Shown: positions 31,736-42,800 of the stretch, piece after piece
Layout of the letters: each line of letters starts with the position of its first letter
Position numbering within the stretch: position 1 is the first letter of the stretch
Assembly (NCBI GenBank): GCA_902728285.1
Contig: CACVBU010000749.1
Location: 210,352-274,351 of the forward strand
Direction: 5' to 3'
From: Clytia hemisphaerica
Lineage: Eukaryota > Cnidaria > Hydrozoa > Leptothecata > Clytiidae
Length of the DNA stretch: 64,000 bases
The notes under the pieces: generated by a model
Databases searched by the model: none
Seen by the model: the letters and a program-made list of their open reading frames with translations, nothing else
Told to the model about the DNA's origin: nothing
Position numbers and translations under genes: made by a program

Positions 31736-31997
31736 CTGTACTTCTTCTACAATTTCTACATCATTGTCAAGCCTGTTCCTGTCTGAATTGTTTTCTTCTC
31801 TTACTGATAGTGATTCTGTTAAGTTTGATTCAGAGGAGGAGGTCTGAGAAGTATTTGTTTTTTTCTGATAGTATGCTGTTATCGTCGATGTAGATTTCCT
31901 CTTGCCATTCTTCTTTCTACAAGCTTCAATATGCTTCTCCTTATTGTGTTTGTTAAGCTCTGAAAGGTCTTTGCTACAAAAGGAACACTGATCTTTT
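31736..31997 (-). other. N-terminal C2HC zinc finger and PIP-like motif of the fungal-like DDE gene
   Basis: The first readable block encodes QCSFCSKDLSELNKHNKEKH followed by IEAC. This is a CxxC...HxxxC finger like UBZ4/SNM1-type fingers. It is followed by KSTSTITAYYQKK, which resembles a PCNA-interacting box (I at position 4, YY at 7-8) but has Thr where Gln is usual. A Ser/Glu-rich tail follows. The true start codon was not found; a TAA precedes the finger in this frame, so an upstream exon or acceptor is needed. Confidence 0.5.
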
Positions 31998-32578
31998 TAA
32001 TTCATATTTTTTTCACTGAAAGAAACAAGGAAACTTTTCAAACCTTTGATATCTAAAACAGATATAAAGCTAATCAGACTGAAACAGCTGAAAAATAAAG
32101 ATCTATTGTGACTATTTAGCATTAATTCAGTAATATAACAGTATGGAAACAAATAGGCTCAGAAATTATCTGCTAAAATAGAAATGTAAAGTTATTCTAT
32201 TATAAATTGATCAAGCCAAGTTTGCCCAAGATCATTCTTCCAAACTTCTTGGAATGTATTGAAATCCTACCAGATCCCACTAAAGTAAAATGAAGGTTTA
32301 CCGAGTCAATGTAAACATTCAAACATTCAAATTCGAACATTCGAACATTCGAATTCGAGCATTTGATAATCAAACTCAAACATTTAAAATCATTGTTTAC
32401 ATTTAATTGTTCAATTGTATTGATAATTTATAGTTCACATTTACATTCTTTAAAAATATAAATGGTTTGCATAATCATCTAGGTTAGCTTACAAAGTAAA
32501 GGACCAATATATTGTGTACAATTTGTTACACTCTGAGTTACATAAATAGCTATAATCTTAGTATAACAAGGTGTGGAG
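31998..32578. other. No gene seen; short AAACATTCAA-type repeats
   Basis: Presumed 5' flank of the minus-strand DDE gene. A low-complexity patch at 32315-32395 repeats variants of AACATTCAAATTCGAACATT. No promoter element can be named. Confidence 0.4.
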
Positions 32579-32589
32579 GTACTATGCAG

Positions 32590-32840
32590 GGGTATGAGGT
32601 GGTTTCGGCGTCTTTCCAGGTAGTGGGGTGGTTAGGGGCTTTTTTCCAGGTAGTACCCAGTAGTAAATGGGGGGTATGGGGTAGTTTTTTTTTTTCCAGG
32701 TACTACCCGGTAGTAAATGGGGGGTATGGGGTGGTTTTGTTTTTTTCCAGGGTACTACCCGGTAGTAAATGGGGGTATGGGGTGGTTTTGGTTTTTTTCC
32801 AGGTACTACCCGGTAGTAAATAGGGGGTATGGGGTGGTTT
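32590..32840. repeat. G-rich minisatellite, 50-52 bp unit, running into the assembly gap
   Basis: Units read TACTACCCGGTAGTAAAT, then GGGGGTATGGGGTGG, then a T-run ending in CCAGG. Unit starts are at about 32651, 32701, 32753 and 32804. The unit contains the palindrome TACTACCCGGTAGTA. The array is cut by Ns at 32841, so its true length is unknown. Long ORFs across the Ns are artefacts. Confidence 0.9.
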
Positions 32841-33463
32841 NNNNNNNNNNNNNNNNNNNNNNNNNNNNNNNNNNNNNNNNNNNNNNNNNNNNNNNNNNNN
32901 NNNNNNNNNNNNNNNNNNNNNNNNNNNNNNNNNNNNNNNNNNNNNNNNNNNNNNNNNNNNNNNNNNNNNNNNNNNNNNNNNNNNNNNNNNNNNNNNNNNN
33001 NNNNNNNNNNNNNNNNNNNNNNNNNNNNNNNNNNNNNNNNNNNNNNNNNNNNNNNNNNNNNNNNNNNNNNNNNNNNNNNNNNNNNNNNNNNNNNNNNNNN
33101 NNNNNNNNNNNNNNNNNNNNNNNNNNNNNNNNNNNNNNNNNNNNNNNNNNNNNNNNNNNNNNNNNNNNNNNNNNNNNNNNNNNNNNNNNNNNNNNNNNNN
33201 NNNNNNNNNNNNNNNNNNNNNNNNNNNNNNNNNNNNNNNNNNNNNNNNNNNNNNNNNNNNNNNNNNNNNNNNNNNNNNNNNNNNNNNNNNNNNNNNNNNN
33301 NNNNNNNNNNNNNNNNNNNNNNNNNNNNNNNNNNNNNNNNNNNNNNNNNNNNNNNNNNNNNNNNNNNNNNNNNNNNNNNNNNNNNNNNNNNNNNNNNNNN
33401 NNNNNNNNNNNNNNNNNNNNNNNNNNNNNNNNNNNNNNNNNNNNNNNNNNNNNNNNNNNNNNN
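32841..33463. other. Assembly gap (623 N)
   Basis: Run of N directly after a minisatellite; a repeat collapse or scaffold gap. Confidence 0.99.
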
Positions 33464-33895
33464 TGATGATAATAAACGTGCGCATTTCATTTTGCTGGAT
33501 AGTCCGTGTCTTTACTTACTTTAATTAAGAATCGATTTCGTTCAAGTACTACGAAAAGTGTACGTGACCACGGCATCAGCGAACGAATGGCGCCAAAAAT
33601 CAAAATACTAATTTTTACAAATTAAAGACTCAAATAAAATTACTTCTTATTATTTAAAATTTACAATTCTTAAAATTTTTCAATCTAATCCCACAAAAAT
33701 ACATCTTTAATGATGTTATTTTGTACTAATGAGCTTAAATAAAGATAAACACTATGATTTAAAACACTTGAAGCTATACGACAGAGGTCCGCATTTTACA
33801 CGTATGGATAACTACCGTGTAAACAGAACGCACGAGGTCTCGATACAACGAAAAAAAATTTTTAAAGAAGAGCTGAAGAGAGCAGACAGACCAGA

Positions 33896-36800
33896 ATGAA
33901 CGAATTCAAAGATTTGACAACAGAAGAAGTAAGCAGTGTGCTGGAGGACTTGACAATGCAGCATTTATCTGAAAAGTTCACTGGTAAGATTTTGTTTTGA
34001 ATATAGATTATTGTTAATATGGTGTATGTTACCCAATCCTATTATTTATTATTGGGCGGGCTCTTCCAGAAAAAATTTGATAATAGACGACAGGAATCTT
34101 TAGATGAAAAAAGCACTCAGAAATCCAGTCAATTTTTCAAAGTGTAACCAGAAATTACACATAAAGTTTGTCAAAATTTTGAAAAGGTATCGGAAAATTC
34201 CAGATTTTTACACCAAAAAATTGATTTTGTATTGGTAATCTAGGAGTTTTAATTGGGCGGGCATCACAAATAACTTGTGTTCGCGTCGTTTTTAGGTATA
34301 AAAAACAAGTTGGTCGGTCGGCAAAAAAAACGTCGGAAAAATTGATTTTCAAACCATGAGTCGGGCGAAAATCAAATCTATAGGAAATTTGAAAAGCTAC
34401 AGTACGCTAGAGTCACACCGAAAAACAAATAACTTTTATAAACTTACCTTCCCAAAACATTGAAGAAGCCTATACTAATCAAAGTAAATGAGAGAAGAGA
34501 GGAAAAAACCTTAAAATCAACCACAATTTACAACATTTTTTCCAAAGCAAAAAGACGTACTTTTCTTGCCGCCATCTTGAATTTAAAATGAGAGTTATAT
34601 TCAGCCCCAGTTCACACAATAATTTTTTCATCCAATTAGATTGTGCGATCGATTGGGACTATTTTATACTTATAAAAATCCGACTTTCCGACTCAAAAAA
34701 GTCGGAAAATTAGGAAAAATCATCAGCCGGTCGGACGACGCGAACACAAGTTATTTGTGATGCCCGCCTTGCTTTTGTATTGGAAATCAAGGAATTTCGG
34801 AAAAACTTTTTGCCTCGGAATTCTGGTCGTCGTCAAAATATTGAGTCACTGTAACTTCTTGTTGTAACCTGACTCCCACTCTAGATAATGAATAATGGGT
34901 CCTAGAGGACCTTTTAATACTTAAAATATAGATAGATAGATAGATAGACTCAATGCAATTGAACTTTTTCCATCAATGGCTAGGTAATTGATGACCAATG
35001 GATTAATAATTTATTTTGATAATTTAGTTATATCAAAAAAGGACTTCGCTGTTGACAATGGTCTGACCCACAGTATCTAATCTCATATGCTTTTCGAACT
35101 TTCTTATTATTCAAAATATATATTCTTTTTTTTTTCAGAATATGAACTAAATGGCAAACATTTAGAAACCATCATCAAGTCAACAGATCAGTTTGCTATG
35201 TTTGATAAAATGGGCATCCCAATCAAAGAGATAATTGAATTCCAAACACTCTTTCCAAGGAATCTAATGGTTAATCAAGACAATTTGGGTACAAGCACAG
35301 TCGCAGGAACTCCAGGATCAAAAAAGATCTACAAAATGGAAAGTAATGTTAAGTAAGTTGTAGTTTTTACTTTGTTTGATGTCCCTTGTTCATTGCTCTG
35401 GTGGCTTCAACTTCAAAGAATGATTTATTTCACTTTCATATAACCTTTATTATTAATTAATTATTATTTTTAAATGCTTTTATCTGCAGTGATAATGAAC
35501 ATTCATGTTGAATGCTACTTAAACAAATATCATATAGAAGCATCTGATGAGTTGGAACAGCTTCAAGTTCAGAAAAATCTTCTATTTTGCCGATTGCAAC
35601 TTATGAAGCATTGACTTCAATGATCATGTTATTCATATTCTTCTATTTTCAGGCAAAGCACCATAAGAACAAAAACAATAAAACGTTGGCCTGGAAATGA
35701 AATACCAACATTTGAAAATGGAAAAAACATGAAAGAAATGGTTGAATTTGTGGATAGCTTGATGAAAATAAACCACCTTAAATCGATTGATAAAAAAGTT
35801 CTGACCAAGCGAGTGATGGGGGTGTTGAGAGAAAGGCGACGTCAGATTAGAAATGGTGTTGACTATGAGGTATTTTAAATCTTAATACATCAAACATAAA
35901 AACAAAAATTTGAAACAGTTTCTTTACAATATCTCAACCACTTTGTATTTGTTCAGTTATTCTCTAATGAGGATTATTTTATGCTTGTTAATGTGGTGGG
36001 GTACACCATCAAACATTGAAATTCTATTACCAAGGCCCTTGTACCCTTTTAAGTGCTTGCCTGGTGATAAATTACCATCACCACTGTAATTTTAGAACCT
36101 CTTCGTATTTTAGTTCACTCTTGGTTTACACGTTTTTTTTTATTAGAACACCTAAAATTTGGCTGAGCCTGGATGTGCTTATTTTTTTAGCAATTTTCAG
36201 CCTAAAATGTTCTTAAATGCGTTCTTAATTTTTCGGACTACTTTAAATCGACAACATCATGCAAAATAAAGAAAACTTAAAGTTGGTAAAATTTGCATAA
36301 TATTTGACTCTCGATTTTAGAAAATCCATCAATAAGTTTGGTTAAAACTGCTTGAAAAGAGGAAAAAAATTGTAGTTTTTTGTCATTTTTTTTCCAAACT
36401 GAGGCTGGGCATGTTCTTACGATGTTCTTAATTTTTCGACGAATTTCAGCCTAAATGTTCTTATAAACTGTGTTCTAATAAAGAAAAAAACGTGTACTAG
36501 TAAATTATCCTTGGTGAATGTTTTGATAAATTTATAATGGTAATTAACAAAAAAATTTTTCATTGGACTTGTTATTGCAAAAATTGTACTATTCTTTTAA
36601 ATCATTTAAAAAAAATTACCTAAAGGCTGAAGACAATGAAGGAAGGAAGGAAACAAAGGCCAAAAAGAAGCTTGAATTGAAGGTATCATAATTTAATAGT
36701 TAAAAAGTACATTCTCGATACTATTTACAGTCTGACTGACAGCGGTTTGATTAAGGTTGACAAATAGATTAAGTCTGACTCTTTTTAAAGAGTAAAGCTC

Positions 36801-39800
36801 AATTTTTTTGATCTTGAAAAATTTTTATTTTATCCTCATGAATCGCTAAATTAAATTCCAGCAAATACAAAATTTTAAGTATCTCAAATTACGTGTATCA
36901 TTGTTGCTTTTCAATATCGTATGCCTTTGTGACTGTTGTATTGTACTTTTGTAGGATAAACAGATGAATTTTTCATTGGTATCATCGTCTCAAACACTGC
37001 CAACAAAAGAACAAAGTCAGAACAAGGTTTCAATATAATTTTCATTATTAATTAATTATTTTGGATGTCCACAAGGATACTTCATTAATTGATTAGAGTT
37101 TTTTTTTCAATTTTGCTAATCAATGAAAATTTAAAAGAATTTTGTGGTTGGTGTAATTTAAGATGCACGATCTAACGATTTACGATTCACAATGCACGAT
37201 CCATGCATAAAGTATGCTGATTATTCCTAATAATTATCATAAAACTTAAATTATATTACATAATTTTAAAACAATGGCATAATCTGTTTTCGCTTTTGTT
37301 TACCACGGTAAATTTATGCAACAAAAACGAAATAAGTAAGCAATGGAACTACGAATAATTACGACCGTAAAATTATGAAAAAACTTACATAATGTTTTTT
37401 GAGAGTGAAAATAAACAATGCACAAGAAATATTTTTGCTCTCATTTTAAATAATATGTTTTGCGGACCGTAATGTACGAAGCAAAAAAACGGGTGCTCTA
37501 TTATGAAAAAGAATTCCCCTATATCTGATTCAAGTTATGAAAAAGAGAGAGAGGACGACGTTTTCACTTTCTTTTAATCTATAACTGAATTTAAATTGAA
37601 AAGAGAAAGGGATCATGCTAGGATCAGGAAAACGCACTGAAAGCTTCTTTAAATATGATTTGTATAATCTTACATAAATGATGTTTTTAAAAATAATTGA
37701 GTTTCGAATGCGAATGAAAGTTTGTAAATTGCCTAAATATTTCATCATGTTTAGCATAATTGTGCATGAATTAACATATTTTATGCACGGATCGCGAATC
37801 ATACATCGTAAATCGTTAGGTCGTGCATCTTAAACCACACAAACCCAGAATTTTGGGTGGAAAAGTTCTTTAAATCCTATCTGTGGACTAAATTGGACAA
37901 AAAAAATTATCCACCTGTGGCATGTTATTAGGCAATGAAGGTTATTTTCATTTTGTTGAACCAGACTTTCTATTTTTTGTAGGCAAAATCGAAACGTTCA
38001 ATAGCAATGTCATCAACGTTACAACATGCTATATCTTCACTACAACAAAGTGCATCCCATGGAAAGAAGCAAAACAGTACTTCAGTGTTCCAAGTATTCA
38101 TATTCTTCCTCATATCAATTTTTAAGCCTGAAAATTCTCACTTTTCATTCATTTTGTTTTTCACTTGACTGGTTAGGGGTTAAATGATGCTGTATAACCT
38201 GATGCAAGAAATTCACAAATTACAAGTTTTTGGTTTTCTTTTACATATTTTTCTTGTTTTCTTCTTGGGCCAGACTTTGTTTGAATCTTTTCTATTTTCT
38301 ATTTCAAACAGAAAAATGATTCAATAGCCGTGAAATCTTCATCACAACAGACCGCATCTCAGGAAAAGGATTCAGCATTACAGGTACTTATGAATGTCTC
38401 TTTTCTAATTTATTGCATTTTCTAACCTTTGGTGTCAATGAGCCAGGCCCAACCCCCAGACCAATGGACTTGTTTAATTTTTTCAACCAACCAATGACCT
38501 TACAAAAAACGTTAAAAAGTTTTCGCTCATTTTGCGGGAAAGTGGAGACCGGCCTTAAGTCAAGGTTGTTATTCAATTTGTGCTCTTAGGCTCCAAATAA
38601 ACGGAATAAATTTTGTGCCCAAGTACCAAAGCGTTTTGAACCTAGTAGGTTGCAGTAGATTAACTTAATTGTCTTCATTTGTTTGTCTGTTTCTCTTTAG
38701 ATTGTCACAACACTTTTTAATTTATTTGATTTTTTTTGTTAGAGAACATCAACCAACAAAACACCAAAAAGGAAAGGTCCACTTGATGTCTCAAATCAAG
38801 GTGTCTTCTCTAAGAAGAAAAAGGCTGTAAGTTAAAATCTATTTGAAAGTATTATAAGTTAAGCTAAAATGAGTGTGTCATATTTGACTCAGAAAAGGAT
38901 TGATTTCAATTTTACTGCGTAGCTAATTGGTAACTACTCAAATTTAAAATGAGTGGGAAAATATGAAAAGATGGAAGTTATTGTTGTATCAATAGAAATT
39001 TCATTCTCAAGATGATTAAGTCTTTCGAGAAAATGAATCATTAAATTGTAAAAAATCAACCTGAATCAGCCTAAATTATGAGACTTTTCTTTCTATGAAA
39101 CTTTTGCTGGCTGAATCAGTGCAGTGTCAAAATTCGAAATGACATTGCCCTGGTGATATCTGATTTTCATCATAGGGCATCCAAAAGGAAATCCAGAATA
39201 AAGACCAGAAAGAATGTCCAAATAGAAGAACATCGACTCAAGTTGGCGATGATGAGGTAGCTATAACAAAAGTTAACTTTTGAGCGGGCAAGGAACTGTA
39301 CAAAACAGACAAACTTTGAAAGTCCAAAATTTAACCAGTAAACCTGCTTATAAACACAGTTAAACCTAAAAAATTTGATCAAATTATTAGAATCAGGAGA
39401 TAAACTTTGGCCATTATGTGGAAAATTTTCCTTGGTAACTGTTTTCTTGGGGTAAGCGCAGGTATTTGGCGAAAGAGGGGAGCAGTCACAAAGGGAAGGG
39501 TAGAAACCCATCTGTTAAATATGTATTGATTGGATGGTTGAGTTCTATTTTACTTTGAACCTTTTAGATCATTAGAGAAAATCCGTTCTCAATGGACCTG
39601 GTAAGTTATTTCCTTTGTTTCACAATACAAAAGGGTAAATACAACATTGTGATTTATTGATTTTTTCCTGTGAATACAACAAATATCGTCGACTAAATGT
39701 TTGCGGGCCGTATTGTACAAAGTAAAAAGTTGTTTTTTTTCTGTAACTATTCAAAAAAGAAATGTTTCGTAATAAAATATTCTTTGTCTGCTTCGTCATT

Positions 39801-42800
39801 GTACAGTATTATCGTACATTATCCATTAATTAATGCTGTATAGTATATACCATTAACACAACTAGCTATTTCTATGAATGATTACACATAGCTTTGTTCT
39901 TTATCATATATCTTTTTTGCCTTAGTAAAGTTAAAGTCTTCTTTGATTGTTAGTTTGATAAGCCCATTCAAGATGATGATGACGAAACTCAATCGCTCCC
40001 ATTATCTCAGCCATCTCCACAAGCTCCCGAAACTCCACGAAAGCATTCCACGGACGCATCAGGTAAGTGTCCATTAAAATATTTGGAAAATATTTTTGCA
40101 TTAACTATTTTGGCCTTTATTGGCATGGATAGAGGCAGAAGGAAATCTATATTAGTAAAATCATATTGGTCAGATTGGTTTCTCATATTCTGTTTTTTTT
40201 CTTCTTTTGAATCTAAATATTTTAAATACAGATGGAAAAGTTATTATGTATGGGTAGTTTCGGCATACCGGATAAGTGGGATGGGGGAACCTGGGAACCT
40301 AAAGTGGGAACCTAAATGAACACCTGATGGGGGAACCTTGGGATGGGTTTGGGATGGGGGAACCTAACCTAAGAACACCGGAAAAGTGGGATGGGGGAAC
40401 CTAAGTGGGAACCTAAGTTGTTTAATTATTAATAGAATTGGAATATTTTTCTTTAAAAACAAATACATAAAGATAAGAAGATATTATATGCAAGGGAAAA
40501 AAAACCTTTTATCATAATAAGAACACCAGTTATTTACTTTTTACATTACGGTTCGCAAACAATAATGTTGAAAATAAAACAAAGGGAATTTATTTATTCA
40601 ATTAGCTCAAAAAAGCATGTTTATTTATCAGCAGTTTCATAGTGCATCTTTTTGAAAGGTTCTTTTTAGTAAATTGACTTAATTGACTTTAAACTTTAAA
40701 CTTTAAACCGTCATATCTTCAAATCTAGAAGGAATTAGAATTTCGTTCATAGCTCGATGGATAACTTAGAGCCTCTTCTTTCTTTTGCACGGATCTAATT
40801 TGCTTGAATACAGAATCTAGTAAAACATTATTTACGATCTAGTTTTTGATGCAATACACATTGTTTTTTATTAGCAGCTCCAATTTTCGGGTCAGGGCTG
40901 GGGTCGCTTAGCATTTAACGGATTCTAGCTCGTTTTTCTTTCTGTACCAACCAAACAGTACAGCGTGTGAATACACTTCATTAATTAAAAAAGTTTGATA
41001 GTAAAATAGAACATATTGCACGGCTTGCCACGTTTCAATACACATAAGCATAGATCCCGGGGGGGGGGGCACTCAAGGTAAACGACCTACCGTACGTGCG
41101 GCCCTTTTTTCCAAGCTTCCCAAAGTACACTGTAAGGGTGGAAATGAGCAAAAATGAGAATAAGTGCACTCTAAGGGTTTAAAATTTGGTCAAAGCCAGT
41201 CCGGCTTTTAGAATTTCATCTGAACAAGTGTCATGTTTTTTAACACTGGGTAAATTTTGGAACATCAAATATGTCCATCCCTATCAGGATCTGTTCTAGA
41301 ACATGTTGACCAAGAAAAAGATCTAGGAGTGATAATCGATAGTGACCTGACCTTTGAAGCCCATATATTCAGTCAAATCAAGAAAGCTAACTCTATCGTT
41401 GGCTTGATTAGCAGGAGCTTCGAATTTCTCTCACCAGATATGTTTCGAACGCTTTTCATTGCATTTGTCAGACCCCATTTGGAATATGCACATGTAGTAT
41501 GGTCTCCAAGGCTAATCAAACATATCAATGTAATCGAGGGCGTCCAACGAAGAGCTACAAGGCTAGTTAGTTGCTATAGAAACTACTCATACGAAGATCG
41601 GCTACGACTCATCAATCTACCTAGCCTAAAGACCAGGCGGCAAGTTGGTGATATGGTGGAATGGTGGAAGTTGTCAAGAACCTCCACATTTATGACGAGT
41701 CTATAAGATCAGAGAAATTTACTCCTCGAACACGACCACGACGTCAGCATGATTACGAGCTTGAAAGGAACTTTGCTAATGACGGTATGAGAGGCTACCA
41801 AAGCAACTCTCTTTTTTACAGAAGTGTGAAACCTTGGAATGATCTACTTTAATGGGATAAATTTTCGCGGGGATTAATTTTCGCGGATTTCGCGGATTTG
41901 GGTGTCATCCGCGAAAATAAGTCCCATTGGAAATTTGAAAAAGGCCCATCCGCGAAAATTAGTTTCCGCGAAAAATTTGAATTTTTTTTGCAATCCGCGA
42001 AATTTCTATTTTTATTGTTTTTTATTTATTTTTTTTTCTACATGAGGGCACGCAACCCTCGAAAAAGGTCAAATCCTCGATATGCTTGTTAGCAAAAAAT
42101 CGTTTTCCTCAAAATATTCTTCACAAATTTACAAACTTGGAAGAGGTATTGGAAAAATTTTATTTCAATGTTTTGACCCTTTTCAAAAATTTTAATTTGT
42201 ACCCCAATCCGCGAAAAATCAGGAAATCGCTCATCCGCGAAAATTAATCCCCGCGAAATCTTAAAATTTCGCGGATGAGCTCAACCGCGAAATTTAATCC
42301 CCGCGAAAATTTATCCCATTAAAGTAGAAGAAGAAATTGTTGAAGCACCATCCTTAAAAAAAGTCTTCAAAGAGCGTTTGATAAAAGAAAGGGAGAAAAA
42401 ACTTTATAAAATGTAAAATCAAAAGTTCTGTTTCATAGGAGGTCAATAGACGTGCGAAATATATTGCTATAAAAAAAAAAAGAAAAAAAAATAAAAAAAA
42501 GAAAAAATTAGGTTCCCACTTAGGTTCCCCCATCCCACTTTTCCGGTGTTCATTTAGGTTCCCACTTACGTTCCCCCATCCCACTTTTCCGGTGTTCATT
42601 TAGGTTCCCACTTAGGTTCCCCCATCCCACTTTTCCGGTGTTCATTTAGGTTCCCCCATCCCACTTTTTAGGTGTTCATTTAGGTTCCCACTTTAGGTTC
42701 CCACTTTAGGTTCCCAGGTTCCCCCATCCCACTTATCCGGTATGCCGGTAGTTTCAGCTCCAAATCGTATTTTTTTACACAGAACGAGAAATAGAATTAA

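Larger units (their letters stand above)
27933..31997 (-). pseudogene. DDE-type transposase-like multi-exon gene of a fungal-like, unnamed family
   Basis: Minus-strand exon blocks in order: 31997-31736, 31724-31396, about 31348-31059, 30872-30579, about 30470-30082, 29563-28503 and about 28485-27933. Junctions such as AAAAAAG/gtattt at 31059 to AAG/GAGCAC at 30872 agree in phase. Motifs in order: KYCSGFSPNPP; RLHFLVNVAL and AGVYKA; FGGPLLLDILY; RYDSKANKIVGTCYEHHGN; NTDGDSTRRQAMHA; VKYDAKHLSKR; FYTVLNGTDPAERFFGN; CGFCGKEG and TTPCTNRIITCPSC. This order matches, from memory, a very common uncharacterised Agaricomycete protein family. The three acidic residues (D at 30378-30380, D at 30238-30240, E at 29372-29374) fit an RNase H-fold DDE transposase. 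Frame changes near 31735, 31187, 30310, 28692, 28520 and 28471, plus an in-frame TAG at 29144-29146, indicate decay or assembly indels. Confidence 0.7.
40262..42746. mobile_element. Composite DNA element with 9-bp target duplication, intron 12 of the SAM gene
   Basis: The ends are inverted repeats beginning GGCATACCGGATAAGTGGGA, followed by subterminal repeats of 'GGTTCCCACTTAGGTTCCCC' on both sides in opposite orientation. The 9-base direct duplication GGTAGTTTC flanks it at 40253-40261 and 42747-42755. The 2485-bp element has no transposase of its own; it carries a CR1/L2-like fragment and a MITE. A 9-bp duplication suggests MULE-type mobilisation, but one base of end ambiguity leaves 8 bp (hAT) possible. 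Confidence 0.75.

Noticed and set aside
32582-33524. Long ORFs spanning the N block
   Set aside because: They consist of unknown bases flanked by minisatellite translation.
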